From: Thermomonospora echinospora
GTDB taxonomy: Bacteria > Actinomycetota > Actinomycetes > Streptosporangiales > Streptosporangiaceae
Length of the DNA stretch: 64,000 nt
Direction: 5' to 3'
NCBI RefSeq assembly: GCF_900108175.1
Contig: NZ_FNVO01000004.1
Location: 310,001 to 374,000 of the forward strand
Part shown: positions 27,955 to 37,141 of the stretch, piece by piece
Position numbering within the stretch: position 1 is the stretch's first letter
Layout: every line of letters starts with the position of its first letter
Made by a program: the position numbers and the translations under genes
The notes under the pieces: model-generated
What the model saw: the letters and a program-made list of their open reading frames with translations, nothing else
Told to the model about the DNA's origin: nothing
Database searches by the model: none

Positions 27955-29160
27955 TCAGGAGCCCGCCCGTTCCCGGTCCACGCTCCTCAGCAGGTCGGCG
28001 ACCTGACCCGGGGAGACCGCCTCGGCCACCACCCGGGCCTGGGCGGTGTACTCGTGCCGCCCCGGCACGTCCCGCGCCCGCCGCATCCACGCCTTCCAGC
28101 CCGCGCTGGTGACCGTGCAGCTCAGCGTCGCCTTCCGGGCGGGTCCCAGCGGCTGGACGGCCGTACAGGAGCCCAGCGCGCGACCGTCGGCGCTGATCGT
28201 GGCCGTCAGCACGGCGCGCATGGACGTGCCGCCGCCCGTGCCCGGCCCGGCCGAGCCGTCCGCCACGGCCGGCGTCTGGGTGGAGACCGGCAGGCTCACC
28301 GTGCAGCCGCTGACGTTCTCGTTGCAGTTGACGAACTTCAGCTCGCCGTGCTCGAAGCGCACCCCCGGGTCGCGGGCCCCGCCGAGGGCCGCCACCCGCG
28401 TGCGCAGCTCGGTCAGCACCCCGGCGGCGTCCGGCAGCGTCACGACGTCGAAGCCGGCGTCCGACGCGCCCTCCACGCGCAGCAGCTCGTACGGCTCGGC
28501 GGCTGACAGCCAGTAGACGCCGAGCGGGGTCTCGACCCGGTGCGCGGGGCGCCCCCCGACCCGGCCGGGGGCGTCCCCGGCCGCCGAGTCGTGCACCTTT
28601 TCGGCGATCGACGACGGGGACAGGAACGTTTTGACGTCGAAGCCGAGCACCGTGACGGGTGCCTTGGACCACCGCCCGGCGAAGTCCTCAGGCCGGGCGG
28701 TCGGGCCGGCCGCCGACGCCCAGAAGACCGGCCCGCCCTTCAGGTACGTCGTGCCGTTCACGCTCACCAGCTGTGCCTGCCGGCCGTTCCAGGTGAGCGT
28801 GCCGACCGCCGAGCCGGCCCGCGTCACCGAGAGCCTGGCCTGGACGCGCCGCCCGCTGGAGGTGAACGTGCCGGTGTAGCGCAGGGCGGGCAGGGTCTCC
28901 AGCCGTGCGGCGGCCTTGGCCGTCCAGCGCGGGGCGGCCGGGCGGCTGCTGGTTTGCGCCCCGGCCGGTGCGCCCTCGTCCGGGCCGTCCCCCCACAGCG
29001 CGCCGAGCGCGATCACCGCGCCGACCAGCAGCGTGACCGCCAGGCCCGCGACGACCGGCTTGGGGACGCGCGGGCGCCGGGCCGAGGAGCCGTCGGCGGG
29101 CGGGGGCTGGGGCGTCGGAGGGCTCGGCTGCCCGGACGGCCACGGTTGGGAAGAGCTCAC
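27955..29160 (-). CDS. Membrane-anchored extracytoplasmic protein, unknown function (paralogue 1)
   Basis: 401 residues. A proline-rich cytoplasmic leader (SQPWPSGQPSPPTPQPPPADG), a single helix (VAGLAVTLLVGAVIALGALW at about residues 38-57) and a large external part. The external domain has the LppX/LprG-like pattern also found in its neighbour: LTWNGRQAQLVSVNGTTYLKGGPVFWAS, a GVYWLSAAEPYELLRVEG strand pair and a C-terminal domain with paired cysteines (FVNCNENVSGCTVSL; LGSCTAVQP...LSCTV). GTG chosen for AGGAGG ten bases upstream; a longer frame exists but lacks a ribosome-binding site. Possibly a lipid- or ligand-binding surface protein; no firm family. Confidence 0.55.
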   Translation of the reverse strand: MSSSQPWPSGQPSPPTPQPPPADGSSARRPRVPKPVVAGLAVTLLVGAVIALGALWGDGPDEGAPAGAQTSSRPAAPRWTAKAAARLETLPALRYTGTFTSSGRRVQARLSVTRAGSAVGTLTWNGRQAQLVSVNGTTYLKGGPVFWASAAGPTARPEDFAGRWSKAPVTVLGFDVKTFLSPSSIAEKVHDSAAGDAPGRVGGRPAHRVETPLGVYWLSAAEPYELLRVEGASDAGFDVVTLPDAAGVLTELRTRVAALGGARDPGVRFEHGELKFVNCNENVSGCTVSLPVSTQTPAVADGSAGPGTGGGTSMRAVLTATISADGRALGSCTAVQPLGPARKATLSCTVTSAGWKAWMRRARDVPGRHEYTAQARVVAEAVSPGQVADLLRSVDRERAGS

Positions 29161-29419
29161 CGCCGACGTTCCTCCTGCTGCGTGCTGGTCGGAGCCCGTC
29201 AGGGGCACCGCGATGGGGTCACGGGCGACCGGGGCCGGAGCCGGGACCGCGACCGGCCCGGGGCTCGCTCGGCCCCGGGGACCGGCAAGCAAGGATCTCA
29301 GCCCGACCGCCCGCCCGGAAACCCCATGGCGCTCCGACACGACAGTGCCGGACGAACCGCTCGCGTGTGGCGGACTCGTCCGGCACTGTAGCCGTGCTCA
29401 CTGCGGGCTCACACCCGGC

Positions 29420-30670
29420 TCACTCCCGGTCGAGGGCGGCCTGCATCGCCTGGATCTCGCTCTGGGTGGCCCCGATGGCGACCGGCATGCCCTGCATCCA
29501 CCAGCGCAGGGTCGTGTTCTGGGTGTTGTAGAAGCTCCGCCACTGCGGACCGGACACCCGGCACTGGGTCCACACCGAGGTGAGGCCGGTGGTGGTGGCG
29601 GTGGCGGTGCAGTCGCCGAGCCTGCGCCCGGTCTTGGTGGTCGCGGTGATCCACACGTACACGTTGACCTGCGTGGTGCCGCCGGACGCGCCGGAGGTCC
29701 ACAGCTGGACGCGGACGGTGCAGCCCGCGGCGCTCTCGTTCTTGCAGCCGTCGATCTTCTGTAGGCGCGGCGACTTGGTGGCGTCCCACGCGTCCTTGAG
29801 CTCGCCGATCCGGGTGCGCAGCTCGTTCACCGTGGCACTGGCGGCCGACCCGGTCTGCGCGGTGACGTCGGCGTTGACGGCCGGGCTGATGCTCTCCACC
29901 CGCAGCAGCTCGTCGTCGTCGGCGGACAGGTAGTAGGTGCCGCTCAGCGTGGTGATCTTGATGACGTCGCGGCCCCGCAGGGTGGTCTCCACGTCGGAGC
30001 GCACGCTGAACTTGGTGATCGAGCGCATCTTGGCGGCCAGCGCGGAGGGCGTGGCGTACTGCTTGAAGTCGAAGGTCAGCTTGGTGGGCTCCACCTTGCC
30101 CCAGTGCTCGCCGCTGCCGGGCAGGTCGTCGACGTCCGTCGTGGTCAGGTTCTTGGACCAGTAGGACCGGTCGGCCTTGACGAACAGGTTGCCGTCGGTG
30201 GACAGCAGGGTCACCCGGTCGCCGGACCAGGTCACCGGGCCGGTGACCCGGCCGGAGGCGGTGACCTTGACCTCGCCCTCGATCCGCTCGGTGCCGAAGG
30301 TGCCCTTCAGGGTCAGCGCGCGCGCCGACGACAGGGAACGGGCGGCGGCGGCCAGCCGTTCAGTGGGGGACTTGTCGTTGTTGCCCAGCAGCACGAAGAA
30401 CGCCGCGGCGATGATCAGGATCACCACGAGCCCGCCGCCGATGATGATGGCCAGCATCGCCCCGGCGTTGGACCGGCGCGGCGGCGGGGGCGGTCCGGGC
30501 AGACCGAACGGCGGCGGTGTGCCCCCGGGCGGCGGGAACGGCGGCGGTGTGCCGCCGGGCGGGACGAACGGCGGCGGTGTGTTTCCGGGCGGTCCGGGCG
30601 GCCCGGCCGGAGGCCACGCGGGACCGCCGGGAGGCGGATTCCAGCCGGGAGGTGGCGGGGGGCTACTCAT
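29420..30670 (-). CDS. Membrane-anchored extracytoplasmic protein, unknown function (paralogue 2)
   Basis: 416 residues with an N-terminal cytoplasmic tail of Pro-Gly repeats (NTPPPFVPPGGTPPPFPPPG), one helix (GAMLAIIIGGGLVVILIIAAAFFVLL at about residues 69-94) and an extracytoplasmic region similar to paralogue 1: VTWSGDRVTLLSTDGNLFVKADRSYWSKN, GTYYLSADDDELLRVESISP, and cysteine pairs (DGCKNESAAGCTVRV; LGDCTA...TQCRV). Three near-identical 33-base repeats encode the PPG leader. The two genes are in tandem, 259 bases apart, probably duplicated. Divergent from the nuoA2 gene. Start ATG (MSSPPPPPGW), with GGAAGG upstream. Confidence 0.6.
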   Translation of the reverse strand: MSSPPPPPGWNPPPGGPAWPPAGPPGPPGNTPPPFVPPGGTPPPFPPPGGTPPPFGLPGPPPPPRRSNAGAMLAIIIGGGLVVILIIAAAFFVLLGNNDKSPTERLAAAARSLSSARALTLKGTFGTERIEGEVKVTASGRVTGPVTWSGDRVTLLSTDGNLFVKADRSYWSKNLTTTDVDDLPGSGEHWGKVEPTKLTFDFKQYATPSALAAKMRSITKFSVRSDVETTLRGRDVIKITTLSGTYYLSADDDELLRVESISPAVNADVTAQTGSAASATVNELRTRIGELKDAWDATKSPRLQKIDGCKNESAAGCTVRVQLWTSGASGGTTQVNVYVWITATTKTGRRLGDCTATATTTGLTSVWTQCRVSGPQWRSFYNTQNTTLRWWMQGMPVAIGATQSEIQAMQAALDRE

Positions 30671-30868
30671 CGAGGCGCGTTCCTTCCAGGGCGGACTTGC
30701 CGCAATGCACCCTCAGTGTGGCGCAAAGGACGGACATTCTGCTCTATACATCTTTGGACGGAGGCAGGCCCCCCGCCGCTCCGCGCCATTGGCGATACTT
30801 GACCGTGACGTCCCGGAAGGCATGGGGAGCGATGTCCGTGGGCGCCGCGGACGGACTGGAGGTGGGCC

Positions 30869-31240
30869 ATGGATGATTACTTCGGTTCGTACCTGGTCGT
30901 CGTGGTGCTCCTCCTGCTCGGCTGCGGCATCGTCGGCGGGGGCCTGGCGGCCAACCGGCTGCTGCGTCCGCACCGGCTCACCGAGGAGAAACTGACCACC
31001 TACGAGTGTGGCGTCGACCCGGTCGGTGAGGGCTGGGCGCAGTCGTACGTGCGGTACTACGTCTTCGCCTACCTGTACGTGGTCTTCGCCGTCGACGCCG
31101 TCTTCCTCTTCCCGTGGGCCACGGTGTTCGCGGCCCCCGGCTTTGGGACGACGACACTGGTCGAAATGTTCGTGTTCCTGGGGTTCCTGTTCACCGGCCT
31201 GGTCTACGCGGGCCGCAAGGGCGTGCTCTCCTGGGTCTGA
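30869..31240 (+). CDS. nuoA: NADH-quinone oxidoreductase subunit A, second copy
   Basis: 123 residues, three membrane helices. TTYECGVDPVGEGWAQSYVRYYVFAYLYVVFAVDAVFLFPWA at about residues 43-86 is the NuoA hallmark, with the cysteine of YECG. This is the small membrane subunit at the hinge between arms of complex I. GGAGGTGG precedes the ATG. First gene of a second nuo set (A,B,C,H,I,J,K,L,M,N); here nuoD, E, F and G are absent. The first, standard operon ends at the left edge of the window. Confidence 0.93.
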   Translation: MDDYFGSYLVVVVLLLLGCGIVGGGLAANRLLRPHRLTEEKLTTYECGVDPVGEGWAQSYVRYYVFAYLYVVFAVDAVFLFPWATVFAAPGFGTTTLVEMFVFLGFLFTGLVYAGRKGVLSWV

Positions 31241-31309
31241 GCGGGCCCGCCCCGCCCCCGGTGAAGTCCGGCTTCGGCGGGACGGCGGCGGGGCTGTAAG
31301 AATGCAGTA

Positions 31310-32512
31310 GTGAGCACCGTGGATCTGCCGCCCCCCGGCGTCGGGCCGATGTCGCGGCTGGCCCCCAAGCCGATCAAGTTCGTGCTCAACTGGGGCCGGC
31401 GCTACTCGCTGTGGGTGTTCAACTTCGGCCTGGCCTGCTGCGCGATCGAGTTCATCGCCACCTCGATGAGCAGGCACGACTTCATCAGACTGGGCGTGAT
31501 CCCGTTCGCGCCCGGCCCCCGCCAGGCCGACCTGATGGTGGTGTCGGGCACGGTGACCGACAAGATGGCGCCCGCGATCCGGCGGCTGTACGAGCAGATG
31601 CCCGAGCCCAAGTACGTCATCTCGTTCGGCGCCTGCTCCAACTGCGGCGGCCCGTACTGGGACTCCTACTGCGTGACCAAGGGCGTCGACCAGATCATCC
31701 CGGTGGACGTCTACGTGCCCGGCTGCCCGCCGCGCCCGGAGGCGCTGCTGCAGGGGATCATCCATCTCCAGGAGAAGATCGCCGGCGAGTCGCTGGGCGA
31801 CCGGTACGGCCCGGCCGGCGAGCCGGTGGCCCCCGCTCCGCCCGCCCGCCGGATGGAGGCCACCGTCCTACGCCGGCCGATCCTGCCCCCGCCCCCGCCT
31901 CCCGTGGACTTCGGGGACGTCCCCGCCGACTGGGACACCGACCAGCCGCCCCTCGACACCTTCTTCGACGAGGCGGACGTCCCCACGGCGGGGGTCCCGG
32001 TGATCCAGCCGTCTACGGAGACCGAGCAGTCCACCGAAACCGCCCCGACACCCCCGCCCACCGAACAGGCGGAGCAACCCACCCAGCCGGTCCCGGTGGC
32101 TGAGCCCGCCGACGAGACGGCCGGGGTGACTCAGCCGGTTCCGACGGTTGCGCCCGCTGAGGAGCCGGTCGGAGTCACTGAGCCGGTTCCGGTGGTCGAA
32201 TCCGCTGAGGATGCGGCCGGAGTCACTCAGCCGGTCGCCCCGCCAGAGGAAGCCGTGTCGTCGGAGGACGCGAAGCGGACCGAAAGGCTGCCGATCGTCC
32301 AGCCCCCCGACCCGGCCGAAGGGACCGCCGGCGGACACGCGGGCGGTGGTGAGACGTCCGAGGCGGAGGCTCCCACGACCGAACTGCCCACGGTCGGCAG
32401 GCCCGCCAGCGACCTGTCCTTCATCCCCGGATTCGGCGACGACCCGGGCCACGCCGAGAGCGATGCCGACGGCGAGGACGAGGGCCGCGGCGGAGAACGG
32501 CGGCGCGGGTGA
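31310..32512 (+). CDS. nuoB: NADH-quinone oxidoreductase subunit B with a 200-residue acidic tail
   Basis: 400 residues; NuoB is normally 160-220. Residues 1-175 are a standard Nuo[26 protein letters not shown] and CPPRPEALL provide the four cysteines of cluster N2, the electron donor to quinone. After about 180 the chain is low complexity, rich in Pro, Glu, Val and Thr, with repeats such as [12 protein letters not shown] / [12 protein letters not shown] / [12 protein letters not shown]. No domain is seen in the tail. GTG start taken; no clear ribosome-binding site. It overlaps nuoC by four bases. The tail is unlike any usual NuoB and is shared in style with tails on nuoC, J and K of this cluster. 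Confidence 0.88.
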   Translation: MSTVDLPPPGVGPMSRLAPKPIKFVLNWGRRYSLWVFNFGLACCAIEFIATSMSRHDFIRLGVIPFAPGPRQADLMVVSGTVTDKMAPAIRRLYEQMPEPKYVISFGACSNCGGPYWDSYCVTKGVDQIIPVDVYVPGCPPRPEALLQGIIHLQEKIAGESLGDRYGPAGEPVAPAPPARRMEATVLRRPILPPPPPPVDFGDVPADWDTDQPPLDTFFDEADVPTAGVPVIQPSTETEQSTETAPTPPPTEQAEQPTQPVPVAEPADETAGVTQPVPTVAPAEEPVGVTEPVPVVESAEDAAGVTQPVAPPEEAVSSEDAKRTERLPIVQPPDPAEGTAGGHAGGGETSEAEAPTTELPTVGRPASDLSFIPGFGDDPGHAESDADGEDEGRGGERRRG

Positions 32513-33378
32513 ACGCGCGGGAACCGGCCGCCGCCTGGGCGGAGCGCTTCGGTGAGGACGCCGTCCTGTCCGACAGCTTCGGGCAGCCCGTGGTGGACGT
32601 CCCCGCGGTGTCCTGGCTGGCCGCGCTCGACTTCGCCAGGACGGAACTGGACTGCGACTACTTCGACTGGCTGACGGCGGTGGACGAGCAGGCCGACGGG
32701 TTCCGCGTCGTCGTCCACGTCTACTCCCTGCGGCAGCGCCACCACCTGCTGATCCGCACCCTGGTGGCGCGCGAGCGGCCGCTGCTGCCGACCGCGACCG
32801 GCGTCTACCGGGGCGCCGCCTGGCACGAGCGCGAGACGTACGAGATGTTCGGCGTCGTCTTCGACGGCCACCCCGACCTCAAGCCGCTGCTGCTGCCCGA
32901 CGGCTTCCAGGGCAACCCGCTGCGCAAGGACTTCGTACTGGCCGCGCGGGTCGCCAAGCCTTGGCCAGGCGCCAAGGAACCCGGCGAGAGCGGCACCGGC
33001 GCCCCCAGCCGCCGCCGCGTCCGCCCCCCGGGCGTCCCCGACGACTGGGGCCCCCAGGCCACCACCTCGGCCCGCCCCGACCGCCCGTCCCGACCGGAAC
33101 GCCCACCTCGTCCGGAACGCCCAGGTCGGGGAACCCGGCCGGGCGGTGCTGAGCCTGTTCGCGGTGCTGAGTCGTCGGATGTGGCTGGAGCGTCTGGCCG
33201 AGGGGAAACGGGCGGCGGGGGCGAACGGCCGGATCGGGGTGAGGGGTCCGGCGGGGGCGGGCCGTCCGCAGGTGGCGGGCCGGCTGGTGCGGATGAGTCG
33301 CCGGGACGGAGCGAAGAGTCCGGTGAGGCCGGGCGGGGGCGGCGGCCGCGGGGGATCGACGGGGGTGGCGATGCCTGA
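32509..33378 (+). CDS. nuoC: NADH-quinone oxidoreductase subunit C with Gly/Arg/Pro-rich tail
   Basis: 289 residues. The N-terminal 150 hold the 30-kDa subunit domain: [24 protein letters not shown], then [39 protein letters not shown], the diagnostic ERE(T/A)YDMFG and PLRKD motifs. The remaining 130 are low complexity ([38 protein letters not shown]). It belongs to the peripheral arm, next to NuoD, but no nuoD follows: the stop overlaps nuoH directly. GTG start overlapping the nuoB stop. A NuoC without an adjacent NuoD is unusual and leaves the quinone pocket to be completed by the other operon's subunit or lost. Confidence 0.88.
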   Translation: MNAREPAAAWAERFGEDAVLSDSFGQPVVDVPAVSWLAALDFARTELDCDYFDWLTAVDEQADGFRVVVHVYSLRQRHHLLIRTLVARERPLLPTATGVYRGAAWHERETYEMFGVVFDGHPDLKPLLLPDGFQGNPLRKDFVLAARVAKPWPGAKEPGESGTGAPSRRRVRPPGVPDDWGPQATTSARPDRPSRPERPPRPERPGRGTRPGGAEPVRGAESSDVAGASGRGETGGGGERPDRGEGSGGGGPSAGGGPAGADESPGRSEESGEAGRGRRPRGIDGGGDA

Positions 33379-34339
33379 GGTCCTTGAGGTGGCGCTCAAG
33401 CTGGCGCTGCTCGCCGCCTTGTTCGCAGTGCTGCCGCTGCTGGTGGGGCAGGCCGAGCACAAGGTGATGGCGCACATGCAGGGGCGGCTCGGGCCCATGT
33501 ACGCCGGCGGGTTCCACGGCTGGGCCCAGTTGGTCGCCGACGGGGTGAAGTTCGCGCAGAAGGAGGATGTCGTCCCGCGCGCCGCCGACCGGCGGATCTT
33601 CAAGCTGGCCCCGGCGGTCGCGCTGGTGCCCTACCTGGTGGTCCTGGTCGTGGTGCCGGTCGGGCCGGGCGGCCAGGTGGTGCTGGACCTGGGACTCGGG
33701 CTGTTCTTCGCGCTGGCGGTGATGGGCGTCGGCGTGATCGGCGCGATCATGGCGGGCTGGGCCAGCGCCAACAAGTACTCGCTGCTGGGTGGGATGCGGG
33801 TGGCCGCCCAGCTGATGTCCTACGAACTGCCGATGGTGTTCGCGGCGGCGTCGGTGGCGATGGCGGCCGGCAGCCTGTCGCTGACCACGATCGTGGACGA
33901 GTGGCAGTGGTGGTGGCTGCCCTGGCAGGCGATCGGCGGGGTGGTGTTCTTCGTCGCCGGGCTGGCCGAGCTGCGGCGGCCCCCGTTCGACATGCCGGTG
34001 GCCGACTCGGAGATCATCTTCGGCCCCTACACCGAGTACGGCGGGCTGCGGTTCGCGCTGTTCATCCTGGCCGAGTACGCCGGGATCGTGGTGCTGTGCG
34101 CGCTGACCACGGTGCTGTTCCTGGGCGGCTGGCACGGCCCGTTCGCCGACACCCAGCTCGGCTGGCTGTGGACGCTGCTGAAGGTGGCCGCATTGTCGTT
34201 CGTGGTGATCTGGCTGCGGGTCAGCTACCCGCGGATGCGCGAGGACCAGCTCCAGCGCCTGGCCTGGGCCTGGCTGGTGCCGCTGGCCCTGGCCCAGCTC
34301 GCCCTCACCGGCGTCATCAAGGTCGCCGTCGAGGGCTGA
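33371..34339 (+). CDS. nuoH: NADH-quinone oxidoreductase subunit H, second copy
   Basis: 322 residues, eight helices. RLGPMYAGGFHGWAQLVADGVKFAQKEDVVP near residue 40 and ELRRPPFDMPVADSEIIFGPYTEYGGLRFALFILAEY near 200 are conserved NuoH loops that line the quinone chamber. The chain is shorter than the usual 400-plus residues of actinobacterial NuoH1 copies, lacking a C-terminal extension. ATG overlaps the nuoC stop; a long upstream extension in the same frame is nuoC-tail shadow. It is followed not by nuoI but by a minus-strand HhH gene, which breaks the operon. Confidence 0.9.
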   Translation: MPEVLEVALKLALLAALFAVLPLLVGQAEHKVMAHMQGRLGPMYAGGFHGWAQLVADGVKFAQKEDVVPRAADRRIFKLAPAVALVPYLVVLVVVPVGPGGQVVLDLGLGLFFALAVMGVGVIGAIMAGWASANKYSLLGGMRVAAQLMSYELPMVFAAASVAMAAGSLSLTTIVDEWQWWWLPWQAIGGVVFFVAGLAELRRPPFDMPVADSEIIFGPYTEYGGLRFALFILAEYAGIVVLCALTTVLFLGGWHGPFADTQLGWLWTLLKVAALSFVVIWLRVSYPRMREDQLQRLAWAWLVPLALAQLALTGVIKVAVEG

Positions 34340-34361
34340 CGGGATCTCAGGCCGCCGCGGG

Positions 34362-35150
34362 TCAGGGCAGGAAGATGGCGTACTCGCCGACGCGGGTCAC
34401 CAGGTCGGGCGGCAGGTCGGCGTTGATCGCCAGCTCCTCCACCGAGACGAAGGGGCCCTGCTCCCGACGGATCCGCTCGATCCGCTCGACCAGCTCCGAC
34501 GTCATGCCGGGCAGCGTGGCCAGCACGAACGGCGGCGCGTGGTTGACGTCGATCAGCCCACCGTCGTCATAGGCGCGGGGCACGTCGGGACGGCCGATTC
34601 CCAGCTCATGGGCCAGGGCGGGGTCCTCGGCGGCCAGCGTCCGCGCCTCCTCGCGCAACGTGCGCCGGTACTTGGCGACATGGATGGCGTACTCGTTGGC
34701 CTTGTCCCGGGGAGCGGCCTGCGGGTAGACGCGGGTCCGGACGGTCAGTGCGTGCGCGAAGCCGCCGATCCACAGGATCATCAGCAGCATGGAGGCCAGC
34801 GCGGACAGCGGCCAGCCCGCGTCCATGAACGTGATCATCGCGGACCAGCCGGCGAGGTAACCGGCCGAGGCCACCGCCAGGCCCGCCGACCGCCGCTTGA
34901 CCGCCGCGTACGTGAACGTGAACGGCGTGGCGAAGCCACACGTAATCAGCGGGGTGAACGCCCACAGCACGCCCTGGGACCGCGGCGGCTCCGGCGGCAT
35001 GGGCGGCAGTGGACGAGGCGGCAGCGGATGGAGCGGAGGCCCGGGCGGTGTCGGCGGATACGGCCGCGCCCCCCGGGGCGGGTGAGGCCGGTAGGGGGGA
35101 TGCGGTTGATGAGGGGGCCTCGGGGGAGGCTGATTTCCCGGCCACGCCAT
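34362..35150 (-). CDS. Membrane protein with ComEA-type helix-hairpin-helix domain, inserted between nuoH and nuoI
   Basis: 262 residues. A proline-rich first 55 residues ([20 protein letters not shown]), then three or four membrane helices ([59 protein letters not shown]) and a C-terminal domain [44 protein letters not shown], a ComEA-like HhH that in other proteins binds DNA non-specifically. Here it is on the cytoplasmic side. Actinobacteria have many HhH membrane proteins of unknown role. Its placement on the opposite strand inside a nuo cluster is odd. The gene starts ATG; the RBS is AGGAGC-like. Convergent with nuoH, 22 bases apart. Confidence 0.75.
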   Translation of the reverse strand: MAWPGNQPPPRPPHQPHPPYRPHPPRGARPYPPTPPGPPLHPLPPRPLPPMPPEPPRSQGVLWAFTPLITCGFATPFTFTYAAVKRRSAGLAVASAGYLAGWSAMITFMDAGWPLSALASMLLMILWIGGFAHALTVRTRVYPQAAPRDKANEYAIHVAKYRRTLREEARTLAAEDPALAHELGIGRPDVPRAYDDGGLIDVNHAPPFVLATLPGMTSELVERIERIRREQGPFVSVEELAINADLPPDLVTRVGEYAIFLP

Positions 35151-35325
35151 AAGGGCTCCTAAGGCGCCGCTTGCCTCTTACTTCACACCCGGTATGACGA
35201 CTGGACGACGCGCCGCGTTCCCTCGCACCGGAACGGCGGAAGTCACCGGGTCGAGGGGATGGTCGTCGCGTTGCGTAGGGGGATGCGGCGTTTCTTCCCG
35301 GGGCGTCATACGCAATCATGGGGCC

Positions 35326-35880
35326 GTGGCACGGCTACCAGGAGGCGGACTGGCCAAGGGGCTGGCCGTCACATTGCGGACGATGACGCGGCGGTCCGTC
35401 ACGCGTCAGTACCCGGAGGTGCAGCCCGACCTGCCGCCCCGCAGCAGGGGGGTGATCGCGCTGCTGGAGGAGAACTGCACGGTCTGCATGCTGTGCGCGC
35501 GCGAGTGCCCCGACTGGTGCATCTACATCGACTCCCACAAGGAGACGCTGCCGGCCGAGGGCGGCGGCCGTCCCCGCACCCGCAACGTCCTGGACCGGTT
35601 CGCGATCGACTTCGCGCTGTGCATGTACTGCGGGATCTGCGTCGAGGTGTGCCCGTTCGACGCGCTGTTCTGGTCGCCGGAGTTCGAGTACGCCGAGTAC
35701 GACATCGCCGAGCTCACCCATGAGAAGGACCGGCTGCGCGAGTGGATGTGGACGGTGCCGCCGCCGCAGGCGCACGACCCGGCCGCCGAGACGCCCAAGG
35801 AGGTGACGGTCGCCGAGCGGGCGGCCCAGCGCGCGGGGCCGGCCGCCGGACGGGGTCCCGGACGGAACGGAGGGCCGTGA
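35326..35880 (+). CDS. nuoI: NADH-quinone oxidoreductase subunit I, second copy
   Basis: 184 residues. Two [4Fe-4S] clusters of the 8Fe ferredoxin fold: [15 protein letters not shown] near residues 54-68 and [15 protein letters not shown] near 100-114. NuoI passes electrons to cluster N2 in NuoB. The first cluster is CxxCxxCxxxCP with DWC, standard. GTG start; the C-terminal 40 residues are a basic/proline-rich tail. It begins a second transcription unit after the inserted gene; its promoter should lie in 35160-35325. Overlaps nuoJ. Confidence 0.9.
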   Translation: MARLPGGGLAKGLAVTLRTMTRRSVTRQYPEVQPDLPPRSRGVIALLEENCTVCMLCARECPDWCIYIDSHKETLPAEGGGRPRTRNVLDRFAIDFALCMYCGICVEVCPFDALFWSPEFEYAEYDIAELTHEKDRLREWMWTVPPPQAHDPAAETPKEVTVAERAAQRAGPAAGRGPGRNGGP

Positions 35881-36674
35881 CCGGACAGGAGATCGTCTTC
35901 ACCCTGCTGGGCGTGGTGGCGGTGGGCTCGGCGGTCATGGTGGTGACCACCCGGCAACTGGTCCACGCGGCACTGTGGCTGGTGGTCTCGTTCGGTGCGC
36001 TGGCCGGCGGCTATCTGGTGCTGACCGCCGAGTTCGTGGCCTGGGTGCAGGTGCTGATCTACGTCGGCGCGGTGGTGGTGCTGCTGCTGTTCGGGATCAT
36101 GCTGACCCGGGCGCCGATCGGCCCGGTGCCGCGTTCCGGCGAGGACGACCCGCTGGACTCCGGCAACCGCTGGGCCGCGCTGGCCGTCGCGGTGGCCACC
36201 GCCGCCGTGCTGATCACCGTGCTGGTGATGGGCTTCCGGGACTCCCGGATCAGGCTGGAGGCGGGCGGCGGCGGTGCCGAGCCGCTGGGCGGCAGCCTGT
36301 TCCGCACCTGGGTGCTGCCGTTCGAGGTACTGTCGGTGCTGCTGCTGGCCGCACTGGTCGGAGCCATCGTGCTGTCACGTACCGACATCGGCGCCGAGGA
36401 CGACGAGCCCGGCACGGACATTCCCGCCCGGACCGGCGGCCCCGCGCCGGACGGCGGCGCCCGGGTGGGCGGCGCTAAGACCGGGGCCGGTACTGACACC
36501 GGCGGCCGCACCGGGAGCGGCGGCTCCAAGGGCGGTGGCGCCAAGGTCGATCACAGTGCCGAGATCGCGGGCGCCGAGACCGACGTCAAGGGTGGCGACG
36601 GCAAGGCCGGTGCTGCCGAGGGCTCCCGGGGCGGGGCGGACGGTGCTCGGGGGCGTGAGGAGGGCGGCGGCTGA
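35877..36674 (+). CDS. nuoJ: NADH-quinone oxidoreductase subunit J with low-complexity tail
   Basis: 265 residues. Five membrane helices in the first 170; the conserved [27 protein letters not shown] at about residues 52-79 includes the pi-bulge helix that couples quinone chemistry to proton pumping. Residues 175-265 are hydrophilic and repetitive ([39 protein letters not shown]), not found in ordinary NuoJ. GTG start in the nuoI stop. Overlaps the nuoK ATG by one base. Confidence 0.9.
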   Translation: MTGQEIVFTLLGVVAVGSAVMVVTTRQLVHAALWLVVSFGALAGGYLVLTAEFVAWVQVLIYVGAVVVLLLFGIMLTRAPIGPVPRSGEDDPLDSGNRWAALAVAVATAAVLITVLVMGFRDSRIRLEAGGGGAEPLGGSLFRTWVLPFEVLSVLLLAALVGAIVLSRTDIGAEDDEPGTDIPARTGGPAPDGGARVGGAKTGAGTDTGGRTGSGGSKGGGAKVDHSAEIAGAETDVKGGDGKAGAAEGSRGGADGARGREEGGG

Positions 36675-37141
36675 TGCATGCCGTCTATCCCGTCGTCGTG
36701 GCGGCGCTGCTGTTCTCGGTGGGTGTGTACGGGGTGCTGGCCCGCCGTAACGCGATCCTGGTGCTGATGTCGGTCGAGCTGATGCTCAACGCGGTCAACC
36801 TGAACCTGGTGGCCTTCGACGTGCTGTGGCGCGACCGGCTGCACGGCGGCCAGGTGCTGACCCTGTTCACGATCGTGATCGCCGCCGCCGAGATCGGGCT
36901 GGGCCTGGCCATCGTGCTGCTGATCTTCCGCAACCGCCGGATGGTGGAGGTGGACCGGCTGAGCACCCTCGGCGAGCCGCCCGGCGCACCCGGCGCGTCC
37001 GGTACGCCTGCCGTTCCCGGAGACCTGGCAGATGGACCAGTGCCGACGGGCGGGTCAGAGTCGGCGGGCGGGCCGGGGTCGGTGGACGAGGCGGCGCGGC
37101 GGCGGGCGAGCGCGGTGGCGCGCGAGGGGGACGCCACGTGA
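36674..37141 (+). CDS. nuoK: NADH-quinone oxidoreductase subunit K with C-terminal tail
   Basis: 155 residues; the family is usually about 100. Three helices carry the proton-channel residues: [19 protein letters not shown] with the key glutamate of [10 protein letters not shown] at about residue 35, and [24 protein letters not shown] with the second essential glutamate. The last 55 residues ([20 protein letters not shown]...) are disordered. Start ATG overlaps nuoJ stop; stop overlaps the nuoL GTG. Confidence 0.92.
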   Translation: MHAVYPVVVAALLFSVGVYGVLARRNAILVLMSVELMLNAVNLNLVAFDVLWRDRLHGGQVLTLFTIVIAAAEIGLGLAIVLLIFRNRRMVEVDRLSTLGEPPGAPGASGTPAVPGDLADGPVPTGGSESAGGPGSVDEAARRRASAVAREGDAT

